DNA of 64,000 nt, from assembly GCA_037976565.1 (NCBI GenBank), contig CP137670.1:15091216-15155215 (forward strand), read 5' to 3'. The stretch comes from Mesocentrotus franciscanus. Taxonomy: Eukaryota; Echinodermata; Echinoidea; Camarodonta; Strongylocentrotidae. Positions 35,601 through 50,600 of the stretch are shown here, in pieces. Position numbers and translations under genes: made by a program. The notes below the pieces were generated by a model that was given only the letters and a program-made list of their open reading frames with translations, made no database searches and had not been told where the DNA came from. Position 1 is the stretch's first letter; every line of letters begins with the position of its first letter.

Positions 35601-38600
35601 TCCTTCCGATCCAAACCTTTCATCGGATCGTAATCCTTATCATCAAGCATCCTCCCTTCCATGTCGCTAGGAAACACCATCTCCTTCCCACCCTCTCCTA
35701 CTGCCTCCGGGTCAAAATTCTCCTTCTTCCCGTTTGCCCCATCCTTCCCTTGCGGATCATCCATCAACGTCCCTTGAGTTAAGCCCTGCATCATCTTCTT
35801 CAGCTGCTCCCGAGGGAGGGCTTTGTCCGCGTCACTACTAGACATCATCCTTTCAATGGCGACCTTGATCTTCTCCTTGGCTTCGCTTGATTTGGGATCC
35901 TTGGCGAGCTGGAGCAGAAGTTTCTCGCTCTCTTCCTCGCTGGATCCCATCAAGCTCTTCATGACCTTCTTCATCCCGTTTAAAATCTTGCTCCTCATCT
36001 CTCCCGCTCCTCCACCGTCACTCTGAGCAAAATCTGCATCCCCGTTGCCTTGATGACGAGGTTGCCCAGAAGATGTTTCTCCATTGTGGTTCAAATCCCG
36101 CGAGTACTTGGCAGAGCTCTTCTCCGTCTCGTGACCGATAGCCTCCTCTGCTTTCTTGAGGAGAGCTTCTTCACCCTCCTTGAGGTTGACTTCGTTTGGA
36201 TCGATCGGCTCAGCTCCGAGATAATCCGGCCCTGACTCGTCCTCCACATCAATGTCTTTGTCAGGGTTCAGGAACTATGAAATGAGAGAAGACAGTGAGA
36301 AAACAATTATTACTTTGATATATCATGGACAGATAAATATGACTTTAATGCTCTGAGCTGTATGAACAATGAGAAGAAATATATAATGAACCGGTAATAA
36401 ATATTGAAAGAATAATCATAGGCAATACATACACAAATAATAAAGGCTGAAAAGATTAACTTCTTTTTAAACAACAAAAATAAATATGTCAAACAATAAC
36501 ACCTGGTTATCCTGGTTTACCATGAAAAGTATGTGAGAGAAGGCATGCAGCATTTTAAACATACAAACATTACAAAGCAAATTTCCTTGCCTATTTTTGT
36601 AAATTTAATTAGTACAATAAATGCTTCAAGCATATATCACAGATTGAGAGTGGTATTAAGTACATTTACATGATCTAATTAAAAAACAATGAGGTAGAGC
36701 TGATGAGGTAAAACTTAAAAGTCGTACGCAATAAACAATTTAAATGTAACTATACATACAAAGAAAGAAATTTGAAAATAAGTTATCAGACCTTTATTGT
36801 TTCCTATATCATAATTCTATTACAATTATTGTGATTCTGAGTCCTATCAACAGGAAAACAAATTATCAATAAAGCACAAATATACAAATGTAAATAAAGC
36901 CTTGAAGTCTCCCTCCAATCTCTATGATCCTATTACCTTCAAAATCAGTCAAAAACTTTGGATTGCCTTTCTCTAGGACTGCATAATTCATCTGCTAATT
37001 TGGATCATAAACAAAATTTTCCAGGAAATTCTATCGCATTTGCTACATGTAAGTCTTTACTGAATATTTAAATAAATTTGCAGGAAGGATAAGGAAAGGA
37101 CTTACGGCTTTTCTTTTATATGGCCCGGCCTTTCTTCCTTGGTCAAGAGAGGGCTCCCTCCACTAATTGGCACTGATATAAAAGAGAGACTTGGAAAAAG
37201 ACTTAAAGGCATGTTATTCAGTGATCTCACATTATTTCAAACACCTTTTATTCCAACTCTTTCCTTGAAGTTTTCCTTACAGATCCTACTATGTTCAATA
37301 ATATACTTTGTCCTAAGTGGCATTATTAACAGACTAGTACATAATATTGTCCATTTGGAGCCAGAAAAGCAATAACTACTTAAAGAGAAGGTTGAGTTCT
37401 GGGGAGAGGTGAAAAATAATTTGTGAGCGTTATCATTGTTATCATGCAATTAGTGTGGAAGAACATCAGAGAGAAAATGTTCCCTAAAACGCATGCCTCT
37501 TCAAATGCTTTCATATTTTACACATGACAAGTAACAGCTTAAAAATGAGGCCCGATTTTTATGCCACATGTTTGTGTAGTCCCATATACATCTTTCTGTG
37601 TACAGTGCTTGTTACTTTACCAAGACTGGGCCAATTTTCTTATCATTTTGATGACTCCAGAACCTTACAGTACACACCAATACACCATTTCCTTCACAAT
37701 GCAATCGCATGACCAGAACTCAACTTTATCTTTAACTGATATATACTTTAACAAAGTTAAAGCCTTTCTGGGTCTGAACAGACAACATATGTTTTTTACC
37801 AAAATTACCACAGAATAGGCACAGATCCATTAATAATTATCATTGTTGTGTTTACCTTTCTGTCTCTCCACTCATCCTTCTCTATCTTGCACTCCTACTC
37901 TCTCTTGCACTCTTCCTCTATCTTATATCTTCCTCTCTCTTATCTTTCTCTGTCTCTCTGTCTCTCTTTATCTGTATCTCTCTCTGTTTCTCTCTCTCTC
38001 TCTATCTGTATCTCTCTCTCTGTTTCTCTCTCTCTCTATCTGTATCTCTCTCGGTATCTCTCTCTCTCTCTCTCTCTCTCTTTCTACACATCATTGCATC
38101 ATTGCTTCTCAATCACTCCTTCACTCTTCTTATTTCCCCCAACCCTCACCCCACCTCCCATCATTTGTCAGCAAACAGTTTTTATTTTAATTCCAATCCT
38201 TTCAGTCTTAGAATCTGTGAGCATTCTTAACCCCCAAAATATTCACTTGCAACAGACCAAATCCTTTTGAAATATATTCTCCTTTTCCGTTTATTTCTTT
38301 GCCAAGAATATAAAAAAAGTTTCACATGTTACAACCTAACAACACATTTTACAACCCAACAACACATTTCAAAATGCATTTATAAAACATAAAGGAGCAA
38401 CACATTCTAAATTTGAAAATACACATGGGCTGTTCAGGGCCATTTGCCCTCTACAACATATGACATAACTAATTTTCAGCCAAATATTTGAGTGTTCTTT
38501 ACTTCTATTTTGCATAATTATGAATGTTTTGTTTCCAAAGCTTTATACTTGTATGAGAGTGTGATATTTATTTGTAATGATTATGTAAGTTAACTACTTA

Positions 38601-41600
38601 CTAAGTTTCTTTCTTTTATTCTTTAATCAATGATCCTATCTTATGACCCAATTTCATTTTTTAAACACTGTGCAATTAGTCCACAGACTGCTACTGCAAC
38701 CAACCAAATCAAACCTTACATTGAATATTCATTTATTTCACCATCAAAATAAAGAAGGAAATATCTTCATACGACTATTTACTAGTGGTTATTTCTGGTA
38801 GGACTAATATTATTAAATAGTTACATCAAGTTATTTCTTTTTCATTTGAGATAGAAAGAAACGAGAAAAAAAATCATATGGAACACATCACCCATAAACA
38901 GGGCAAGTATTAACTTTTTCAACAAAAATATATTGTATAACGTCATAGATGGCAAGATTCATTACTCTGAAAGTTTAAGCAAATACTTAAAAAAAAAGAA
39001 GATTATTGTTGAAAGTTGAAACCAGTTCAAACCACAACCTACACACAAAAGAAGATTTTACTGAAAAATCGGCAAACATTTCTTCTGAAATTGACAGGAA
39101 AAATCACTCTACATATCATGAGTTGAGTTCACTTACAGTAAAATACAAGAACAAAGATACATAGGCCTGATGAGAAAAACAAAATATGGTAAGAAAAAGA
39201 AAATACGGTGAAAAAAATTCAAAGAAAAACACACAAAATTATAAAACACAAAAAAATAAACAAACATTTGGAAAGAGTTCATGACAAAATTGAAGTATGA
39301 TTAACCAAAGACAGATATATCAAAAACATGTTCTCATAGGAAGAAATTGGCAAGAAAATGTTCACTTATCACAATTCAACATTGTATTTGTACATTACAT
39401 CCTACAATTATAAACCCCTCAAAAAATTTGGAAACTCAAGTTTGATTGATTATATTTCTCTTGCTGTGGCATAACCATTGTTTGTTTAATATCATTAGAA
39501 AGTATATTATCCTATTTAAAATGATGCCCCATTTGTTATGATTTTTTAGTCATGGTATGTGCATTACATAAAAATAAGGGGCAAGGTCAAAAGTGAAAAT
39601 TTGCCAAATGCACTGCTCTTGTCCAGCTGTTTATTCTTCTTTCTTTGAAGAGTGCAGGGCTGCTATGTAATGTATGTATAGTGCACTTCATAACGATACC
39701 AGTGCTTACCAGTGCATTTGGCAACTTTTCACTTTTGACCTGCTCCTCATTCTGATGTACTGCTCATTCCATTGCTACAAAATCATAACAAATATTGGAT
39801 CATTTTAAAGAGGAATAACGTAATAAACATACTTTCTAATGATACAAAACAGAGAGATAATCATCCCATGACAAGAGAGATATAATTGATCAAAAATTGA
39901 ATTTCAATACTTTTTTAAAGATAGAGACCAGTTCTGATCATGCGATTGCATTGTGAAAGAAACGTTGTGGAATTGATCAGAAAAGGTTGATCATCTAGCA
40001 TATAAGTATTGGTGTGTGCTGCAAGGTTCTGGAATCATCACAATGATAAGAAATTTGGCCCAGTCTTGGTAAAGTTACAAGCACTGTACACAGAAATGGG
40101 ACTACGCGACACGTGCGCGATAATAGATATAATAATTTACTAAATATATCAATTAGTAGGCGGTTTCCCGGCAAAATTTGTATCATCACGTATTAGTCAA
40201 AACATATTCTTTCACATGCTTGGTAATGAGAGCTTCCATTTCATTTTTTGAGAGGGGGGCATTTCCAAAACTGGTCTATACCTTTAAGGGGCTTAGTTTA
40301 AAAAGTTTGAAAGTTATTTACAACTTTAGATCACACACACTCAATAAAGCTTTAAAAAAGAAATAAAAAGTTTTGAAAATACACATCATCATAGCAACTC
40401 CACTAAACAATACGCAACTAATTAAAACAAATCTCTGTTGCACCTTATTTACAGCTAAAAATATTGCTGAAACAGAAACTTTTAAAAATTGACAGAAGCA
40501 ATACATCTAAATCTCTGAACATTTCAAATAGAATCATCGTAAAAAACTTGATTTTTCACCCTGGCCAAAAGCATGATCAAATGTAAACTGCATTCTCATT
40601 TTAAAAAGCCATCACACGTTAATTTACTTATTGAATATCTAATTAAAACAAGAAAATGATTTTTATAGAAAAAGGTTCTTCTAAATTATTCAGTGTACTT
40701 CGACAATATGTAGAAAAAATCTCGATCCAATATCATTCTGGAAGCCTATTAAGCTTAATACAACCCTATCTGGAAAAAATCTCCAATTCTAATTAAGTAC
40801 TCAATATGTGATTTCCAAGACAAGCACAAATAATGGCTCTATATTAAACAAAAATCTCTCTTTTAAAATTGATTTTCAAATGTAACGATACATGGTTCAG
40901 GTTCAATATATTCAAATAGAAATGGAAAGGCATTTTGTCCCTTTCAAACTGGCTATTTTTGAAAGCAGACTTTTGTGATTATATAAAAGGAATGGAAATC
41001 ATCAGGAGTGAGAAGGATTTGTTAACCCTATGTTGAAAGATAAGAGTTAATACCCTTCTCCCTCAAAACAACTAGACAATCAAAATCCAGATCCAGGATT
41101 CTGTGGCGGGATTGGCAATGTGGGGTGGGTTGGGGCTTGGGGGCACTAGCCCCTCTGTCTGTTTTTTAACATTTTTTAAATTTTTGATTACATTAATTTT
41201 ATTGATTTATTTGATTATTTTGTTTTGGAGGGGCTGATGTTAGAGAGGGGCCAGATAACGGGAACTGTTCTTATACCTGACGTGTATGGTATTCAAAAAA
41301 AGGTTGTGCAAAATGAGAACTTGCCCCTCCCACCCATCCCATTCACCAATCAATAACTTGTTCCCCTCTCATTAAGTTAATGTAAATCAAAATGTTTTGT
41401 TATCCTATTAAAGAGATGTCTGCCAAATTGATTGCTATTTTGCTGAGCCACAAAATGTCTTTATAATCCAATCAAAAACATATTTCTTTGCAATTTCCAC
41501 AGCTGTTTCGGAAATCAACTGTAACATATCTTGACATAACACTCCTTGTTCGCTTGCTCGTGAACCCAATTTTTTTTTCTTCATCTTTTCTCTGGTTGCC

Positions 41601-44600
41601 GTGTGAGATTGAAATAAAAACCAATAAATTTTGACAACTTTCCAAATATTTATCATGAAATGTTTCCCCCTCAGGGAATAGAATAAAAGGTACTAGACTC
41701 AACAGTCTGTCTGTCCCTCTCCCAGCCTATAGTCTAAGCAACAAGCCCTAAACCAGGGCAAGGGGAGAGGGGTCCATTTCACAACTGCAAGAAGTAAAAA
41801 CTTGTCAACATACTAATACAAACCACATGCATATTCATGTTTATGTTAATTTATGCATATGAGCAGAATGAGGACGTGGAGGGAGATTCATTAAAACCAC
41901 AGTCATAGCCATAGGTAAAATGTAGGGTGTGTGTGTTTTTTGTGGGGGCGGGGGGTTGATAATACTGTTGCTGTTTGGATATTTGTGCATTGTGAGATGC
42001 AGGAGGTTTGAATTTCAAAATGTAGTATCATCTTGTTGTGATATATGGAGGCCTGTCCGGGAGTTGAACCCGGGACCTCTCGTAGAATCATCTTGTGATA
42101 ATACACTGACAACAAAGTTCCCTGTAAACTGTATCTTATATCAACAATGTGGGAAAGTAACCAACACTTTGCAACACACTTCTATACAATATTCAAAACA
42201 AAACAAACATAAAATCAACTTTCTTAGATTCATGGCAGCTCTTTTTCTTTTAAAGCTATTCAAGAAGTGAAAACCATTTGAGGGGCAATGTTATATGTGA
42301 TTGTCTTTGCCCCAAGCTCTCTTTAACTTTTCCATACCTAATTTTAAGCTTTTCTGGGTTAAATTGTTCTGCACTCCCATGTAGACGTGTAGTCCCTATT
42401 CTTGTCACTGCCCCATAGAAATCATGAGCAACCTTCCTTAAATACTGTGGCCAGCTATTTCACTGATGTCAAGTGAAAGGTAGATGGACTGGTCTGTTTG
42501 AACTTTGCAATAGTTGATGAGATAATCAGATGGAATTTAAGTTTCAAAGTACGTTAGCGGCTGTCCTATTGCTTGGCAATGAGAGAAATTATATGGCTAG
42601 TGGACACTGTCTCACTAGACGACAAATACAGACTTCAAATCTAATGGTGCCTAGCTGATGCTACACAAAACAAGGCATAATGAATAGTTTTATTTGGGTA
42701 ATACACATACAAAATGTTAACCCATTGCCTACTGGAACCAGGGGGCCCCTGTTTTGAGCCTATGATAATGAATGAATTAAGTAGTCAACTGGTTAAAAGA
42801 TCCTAGTCTAATAGATCTCTGGCATCATCATCATCATGACATCAACAAGGAGGCCTACACAAAAGTACTTTAGAACCACAATGTAGTGCCGAGGATCTTG
42901 AATTTAGAAAAGGGGAGGGATTAGGGAGGGGAGGGGGGGGGGGCTCCACAGTCCACAATAACTGTTTGTAGGAGATCCAGAAACTATGGATTGGCAGCAA
43001 TGGTCTCTAACTCTGCGCATGAGCCCCTTGCAACTTTTTTGAAGTAATAGGGCTCCGGAGTTACAATGTGTACGTTGAAAAGAATACAAATGTGTCCCAG
43101 GCACCAATGACCTAGGTGCCAAGCCCTGAATAAGGCACCCAAATCATCAAATCAAATCCACTTCTAAAACAGAATATTACTTTCCCCATCCTCTCTACCT
43201 AACAACCTCTTTGAATTCCTGAGCAGCTGAAGCCCACCTCCCTCAAGTGGCTGGCCCCAAAGTCTAAACCAACTGATACACTCAAGTACATGACCCTGAC
43301 CTTTGACCGTCATAGGAGGAGGTATCATTGCTCCAGGGAGTGAGTTGCTATGGTAACAGGATGAAGGGGGGAAAGGGTGTTCCTGTTTTCATGCCAGCAG
43401 GTATAGACAGACACCAATGATTGTGAGAAGATTCATTAGACTGGTATCAATAGGTGAAGAGGGATGTTTAGACACTGTGATCAGGTATAGGGTGTGCCAA
43501 AACAAGGAGTTAAAGATAAAGTTGAGTTCCGGTCATGCGATTGCATTGTGAAAGAAACGTTGTGGAATCGATCGTAAAAGGTTGATCATCTAGCATATAA
43601 GTATTGGTGTGTACTGCAAGGTTCTGGAATCATCAAAATGATAAGAAATTTGGCCCAGTCTTGGTAAAGTTACAAGCACTGTACTAGGCCCGAGTCGAAA
43701 CGGTTCCCCGCCCGGTCCCCGACCGTCACGCCGAAACCCGGGTTTGAATATTCGAGTTTCGGGTTTTTCAATATTAAATTTCACACTGATATTGTGGAAT
43801 AACGAACTAAAAATATGCAATTCACAAACTTATATTTCAATTTAATTCAATAAATATGCTTTAGAAATAAATGGATACGGTTTCAGTTGACGGTAGGCCT
43901 TTTTATCGCTCTAAAATTGAGGCTGCAAGGAAGGAATCACCACACTTCGCGGTAGCGAGTGCGTTCAGAAACTGAAGTCAAAATATGATCCACTGAAGAC
44001 TGAGCAAGTTACGAAAGTACACACACAAGACCAAAATGTTGATCAGACTATTACAATTAAATCGTAATACTAATAGGCATTGATTTAATTGTCAAAATAT
44101 ATCCACAACATAATGGTTTACTCTTGATATTATGATGAAGGAAAATAAATTAAAGCTCTTGAAATAACATCGAAGTGCCTTTCGTTCGTTCTAAAAATGC
44201 GTGTATAACGGCAAGCTGAAGTTAGGAGTCCAGTTTTTCAAGCCCTTACCGTCATGAATGCAGACGGACGAACAGATCTGAACAATAAGCATTAAACCAA
44301 TCAAAAAAACATCACTTAAGGGACTAACGCTCAACAAATTACCGTAAAATAATAATTTCCTTTGACAGATAATACTATAGATATTCATGATATCTCACAG
44401 AAATAACGATATTTCATGAGCTACGAGTTCAGTTATAGCCATCATTTTGAAAAGAGACGGAATTGTCATGCAGCGCAGTAGACTGTAGAGGGCAGCATGC
44501 AGCAGAGAGGAAAAAAAAAATCGCGGGCCTTATAGATCACGTGATATTTTCCTCTCTGCTGCATGCTGCCCTCTACAGTCTACTGCGCTGCATGACAATT

Positions 44601-47600
44601 ACGTCTCATTTCAAAATGATGGCTAGCTCAACTCGACATCGAGTACGTAGCTCATGAAATATCATTATTTATGTAAGATATTATGAATATCTATAGTATT
44701 GTTTGTCAAAGCAAATTATTATTTAACGGTAATTTGTCGTGCTGTAGTCCCTTAAAGTGAGTTACGTCATGTTTTTTTGATTGGTTTAATGCTTATTGTT
44801 CAGATCAGTTCGTACTTCCGTCTGCATTCATGACGGTACGGGCTTGAAAACTTGACTCCTAACTTCAGCTTGCCGTTATACACGCATTTTTAGAACGAAC
44901 GAAAGGCACTTCGATGTTATTTCAAGAGCTTTAATTTATTTTCCTTCATCTTAATATCAAGGGTAAACCATTATTTTGTAGATATTTTGACAATTAAATT
45001 AATGCCTATTACGATTTAATTTTAATATTCTGATCAGCATTTTGGTCTTGTGTGTGGTACTATCGTAACTTGCTCAGTCTTTAGTGGGTCATATTTTGAC
45101 TTCCGTTTGTGAACGCGCGGTACCGCGAAGCATGATTCCTTCCATAATTTTGCAGCCTCAATTTTAGAGCGATAAAAAGACATACCGTCAACTGAAACGA
45201 TATCCATTCATTTTTTAAAGCATATTTACTTAATTAAATAGATTATTTAATTGTTTTGAAAGCAGTAACTGTCTTTTCCCGTCGCATTATTTAGAACAGC
45301 AACTTAATCTTAACTCCCGCCGCTGCATGCACGCGATTTTTAGTATGGTGAAAATTCCTGTTCGGGTACCCGGTCCCCGCCCGAAATTTTCAAGTCAAAC
45401 CCGGGTTCGGCAAAACCCGTGATGACTCAGGCCTACACTGTACACAGAAAGATGCATATGGGACTGCACAAACATGTGGTATAAAAATCTGTCCCGGTTT
45501 GTAATTTTGTATGCTGTTACATGCCAGATTTAGAATATCAAGGTATTTGAAGAGCCATGCTTTTCATGGAACATATTTTAACTGATGTTCTTCCACACTT
45601 GCATAATAACAATGAAAACGCTCACAAATTATTTTTCACCTCTTCCCAGAACTCAACCTTCTCTTTAAAACACTTGCTGCATCTAACCATTCATTTACCA
45701 TCCAGAGATGAATAACATTGCTTTGACATTATTTATAAGCAGGTAATAGTGTGTCAATGTGTCAAAATTAGGAATAAGTATACTGGCAAAGTCTAAACAT
45801 CTGTAAGTCCTGACATCCCCATGTGCATAATTACTGTGTACTTCAAAATAGAAGGAAAACACTCTGACAAGGTAATGAATTAGAAATTTAGAATGCCTTC
45901 TACTTGGCAAAGTATTATGTAAATGAAGAAGAAAAAGTCTCAAGAAAACAGGCGAGTGCTCACTGTGGGGAAAGGAATTTTTTTTTTTTAATATAAATAA
46001 TAACAATCCTAGTCATACTACAAGACAAATAGCCCTGAAATGAAAATTATTATTGTCAGAATAATTGTTAGGATAAATTGTACATAGCGAAGTTCGTATA
46101 TTTGACAGTCTGTCTTTTCATTAAATACATGTTTAATAAGGCCTAAAACCTTGATTAGGGGTTATTGCCCTATTCATAAACATTACAATTCCAGCGGCTT
46201 CTTCTGTTCTCATCTTATCAGGGGCATTTACACTGCAAGTAAAAACCCTGGGTTTTTCTCACATTCTGGAGTCTCAATGAAAGTAGCTACACAACTACCA
46301 AAAAACAAGACAGAAAACCCATATAAAAACCCACCTGTAGAGTGTTTTTTTTTTGTAAAAACGCCGGCTGAAACTCCACCGGATTTTTGCAATGTAAATG
46401 CTCAATCTCAAAAGGCTGGTGAATTATTCCGTTTTTTGCTCGTGACTCTCCTCACTTCATTGCTATTGCATGCAGAGCAACCACAAGTCCCACATTCACA
46501 CAACTCACACACACACAAAAAGAAGAATTAACAAATATGAATCTTTTCACTGGCTTTTCCAGTAGTGTAAATGGTAGGTTTGAAAAAAATCTATTTGCTT
46601 TTTCTTCAGTGGAAATTGGCCTATATACATACACATGTATAAGATACACATAGGTAAATTGCAGAACCAGATTTGGTCAAGGCAAGTTCTAGAAATGTCT
46701 CTTCTGATTACCTATGACGATTGTACTACTGTGTAGAAGCATCCTAAATAGGCCTACTTAAAATGGAAAAGTGCAATTATATTTTCAAGAGGTCAGGTCT
46801 TACTTTGCAAACACAAGCCCTTGTCAGTCGAGTACAAGTCCTAAATAAGGATTGGGCAAGTTCAGAGCTGAGTTGCAGTACATTTGCACTTGAATTACTG
46901 CTTTTACTGTACTTGAAACAACTTACATAATAGTGAATGAGGACACTGTTAATATTTTTATCTCTAAATTTCTTTTTACCGGGGTTACTGAGGAAGAGTA
47001 AGCTATTACAACGAATGGTACATTACCATACCCATGAAGTCAAGATAAATATAAAGAAAAAGAAAGAAAGACAGACAGACAGACATAAGGAGTGAAAACA
47101 AACTGAAGAAAAAAAGGAATAGCACAATTAAGGCAGGTGGGAGGACCAATAATGTTGATACACATCAGGTCCAATGTCAGTCTCATCTCAAGCTCACAGA
47201 GAGCCACGTAGCACTAAGCTCCAGAATGATCTCTAAACTGCAGTCAAGGTAAATGAACTTTTGTGTAGGTATACTAAGAAAAGTACAATGCAAATCTGTA
47301 ATCTGTACTCCCACATGGTAGTTTCCACTTTAATTTCCAAATACCAAGAACCTCTTATTCAGCACAAGTCATGCTTTCTCAATTCCAAATGAATAAAGTA
47401 ACCTTGAATGTATGCTTGAACAAAAAATAATAAAGTACCTGTACTACGTAGCCTGTTATTTTCCCCAAAAATATATATTTCATAGTAAAAGTTAAGGTTC
47501 TTCACACAAATTTTCGGAGACATTATCAATTAATACTTAAATTTTGACAAGGTCATGAGAACAATGATTAATCATTTAATTGTTCTCATGACCTTGTCAA

Positions 47601-50600
47601 AATTAAATGCAAAATACAAACCAGCTAGAACACTTTCTCCCCCACCCCCCCCCCTAAAAAAAAAACGAAATTGTTGTATTCTGCTTGATCTTACTGAAGT
47701 AGAAAGGAACTTAAAATGTGATATTTCTTTTTGCATACCAGTGGAAATTGGAAATTGGAAAGGAGGGGCAGGGGAGGGTAAAAATACTTGTGGGTCAAAG
47801 ATTGTCAAGAGTTGACAACCCTGGGGATACCTCTCCTAACTGGACTAACTTGGTCCATCTGTTCACTTCCTTCCTCAAGCCATCTTTGGCTGTAGAATTA
47901 GATTTAGCCCCCAGACAGGCAAAAACAGGAAAACATTTTGGCTTCTTCATACTCCATAGTAGGTTTAGGGCCTAATCATTATCTCATACAGTACATTTAT
48001 TGACTGACATGTAGAAAAAGAAACATCATACAAAATGATGCCATGTAATGTGTTCCAAATGACAAACATCCTTTGTCTAATATCTCATCCCAAAATGAAG
48101 ATCTCTTGATGTGCACATTGAATAATTATGGTTCTCAACTTCTCCCCAGTGATAAAACTACACAGGAGCATTGAGCAATTTACAGTACCAGAGGCTCGGC
48201 ACTTACAGGCACCAGGGACACAATCATGGGTGCCTAATATCTAGGACCCCTGTTACACATACCTCTGAAAGTGGACTGAGGCCCCCTCTGGAGGCGGCAG
48301 ACGTATGTGTAACATCAACTTTTTTGAAAAGCCAGACTGAGGCCGGACTGAGGCCGCCTCCATCCAGTCCACCTCTGGATGTGGTTTGAAGCCTGCCTGA
48401 GTCCGGACTCAGTCCCACAATCAGTAGGTGTAACACCAAAGTGGACTCGGCTTAGACCCATATCATATATATCAACATTACATTGGGTGCGCTTCGCCAT
48501 CTGGAGTGCGCCCCAATGTCAGCTCGTGAAAAGGCGATGTGAGGCCAGCCTATGTGTAGACACAAGATTGCGGGCCCGAGATATGTGTAACAAGGGTGTG
48601 ATGATCTCGAGGCGGCTTCAAATTGCGGGCGTGAGGCCGCCTTAGAGGCCGGCTTTAAAAGCTGACGCATGTGTAACAGGGGCCTTAGTCTGGACACCCA
48701 AATTTTAAAAATTCTACGTTGGGCTCAATGTATATACACCAACAAATTTCAGTCCGGACCCCAAACGGTATATAGTGTAAACAAGAAGTCTTGGGGGAGA
48801 TGACATCGACAAAAATTACTGCAATGGAATCCCACTTTAATTATAGAAATCCAAAAGGGCTTGCAGAAACAAACAAAGATATATTTCTGAACTGGTTCTA
48901 TTTTTCACTACCAATAATACTGTAGGCCTGTGTGTAAATGGTTCACCATCTTTATTTTACCCAAACAAACACATCAAATATTAGTAGAGAACCATGCATT
49001 GTTAGCCCAATAACAGATATAATTTTTCAGTCTCTTAATTTGGTCGTGGAGCAAAGTTCATGGCTCAAACGGCGCCAAGCTGATGAAACCATGGCCAAAT
49101 AGTGACAACTAAATCGACTGGGAGGGGCTAAAATTGTTTCCCCATATTTCCTACCGTCTAATGTGACAAAAAGCAACTTCTGGATTATCAGAGATTGAAA
49201 GTTTTGTAACATGCACAATGAAAAATCTAGAGTTTCATCTCGAATGGTAAAGAAAAAAAGAGAAAAAATAGCTTTGATGATTGCAGCAGTGTAGCCAGGA
49301 AAAGGGGGGTGGCTAAGGGGGAAAATCCCCTCAACAACTTAGAGAGGCCCAAGGTCCCTCATGAAAAGTTTTGACAAAGCGTAAAAGAATAATACAAATA
49401 TAACGGAATGTCAGCTCTGGTGCAGTGGAATGCTTTAAATACCAAGTTCAATACTTCAAAATGACATGCAAATACACAGATTGACCGTCAATATAAGTTT
49501 ATGTCAATTCAAAGACAGAAAAAAGGTGTATTTTGTATCATGAAGTTTCTCTTTAAAAATACTGTAGGTGCAATTAAGTGAATATTTCCCCATGACTTGA
49601 AAAAAAGAATTCTTTCCCCCTTCTCTACCTACACAACTATGTCCCATTTGCAGGCCAAAGAAATGAAAAGGTTAAATTCCAATGGCATTTAAAAGATAAT
49701 GCTAATTTAGAACTTCCCTAAAAAAGGGTGGGCTTGAAAATGTCTTGAAGTGGGAAAATAACGACTAGTTGTCAAATTGACTTAAGTGCTATCAAATCAG
49801 TAAGTAATAGTCTGATTTTCAGACCATTGTACCGAACGGTCGTACGTTTTGTGCTGCGCAAAGATTCAATCAGTTTAATTTTGGCCATTACAAGAAGTGG
49901 GTTATTTATGTAGACAAATGCTCATGTACCCTTTACAGCTCATTTTATGTATGTTATTACCAAAGAAGAAAAAAAGCCAGTCAGTCACTCAATAGTGTCT
50001 GACACTGAAGTCTAGCAAGTAAACGGGTTTCCTTGCATAATTTGAATATTAGGACACTGCTAACGTTTAAATTTCACAGATAGGACATACATGACATATT
50101 CATAATTCCTGCAAAGTTCTACAGAATTTGATGTTGGCTGCAAAAGGGACATAGTATCTTTAAAGAAAGGACTTTCAAGTTGTCAAATGGTAATTTAGAT
50201 GGTCAACATGCCAACTGGTAATACTAATTGTGTCCATATTCTCTCACTCAATTTCCATTTCCCTATAAACGCTATACCCATATTTTGTTGAGTAGGCAAA
50301 GTTCTTACCCCCCTCTCCTGAGACCGAAAGGGGTATGAAACCGGTCCAACCCTTGCACCATCTGGTTTCGGCATCAGAATCAGGCCACAACAACAAAATG
50401 GCTTGACAGATACCAGGGTAATTGTAGTAGAGTGGTACTATCTCAACTAAAAGCTTGAATTCAAATACTCTAATGTTCTCATGAATGGTGATAAAAATCT
50501 ACAAAGCTTACACAAGGAAATTATATTAAAAAAACAGGCACTTTTATAAATTAATAACGATGCTCCCCCTACCCACCCTCCAATATCAAATTCTATGGAT

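Noticed and set aside
46151..46531. 126-codon + frame in the P3H intron
   Set aside because: It overlaps a short MITE (46222-46402) and has no domain character.
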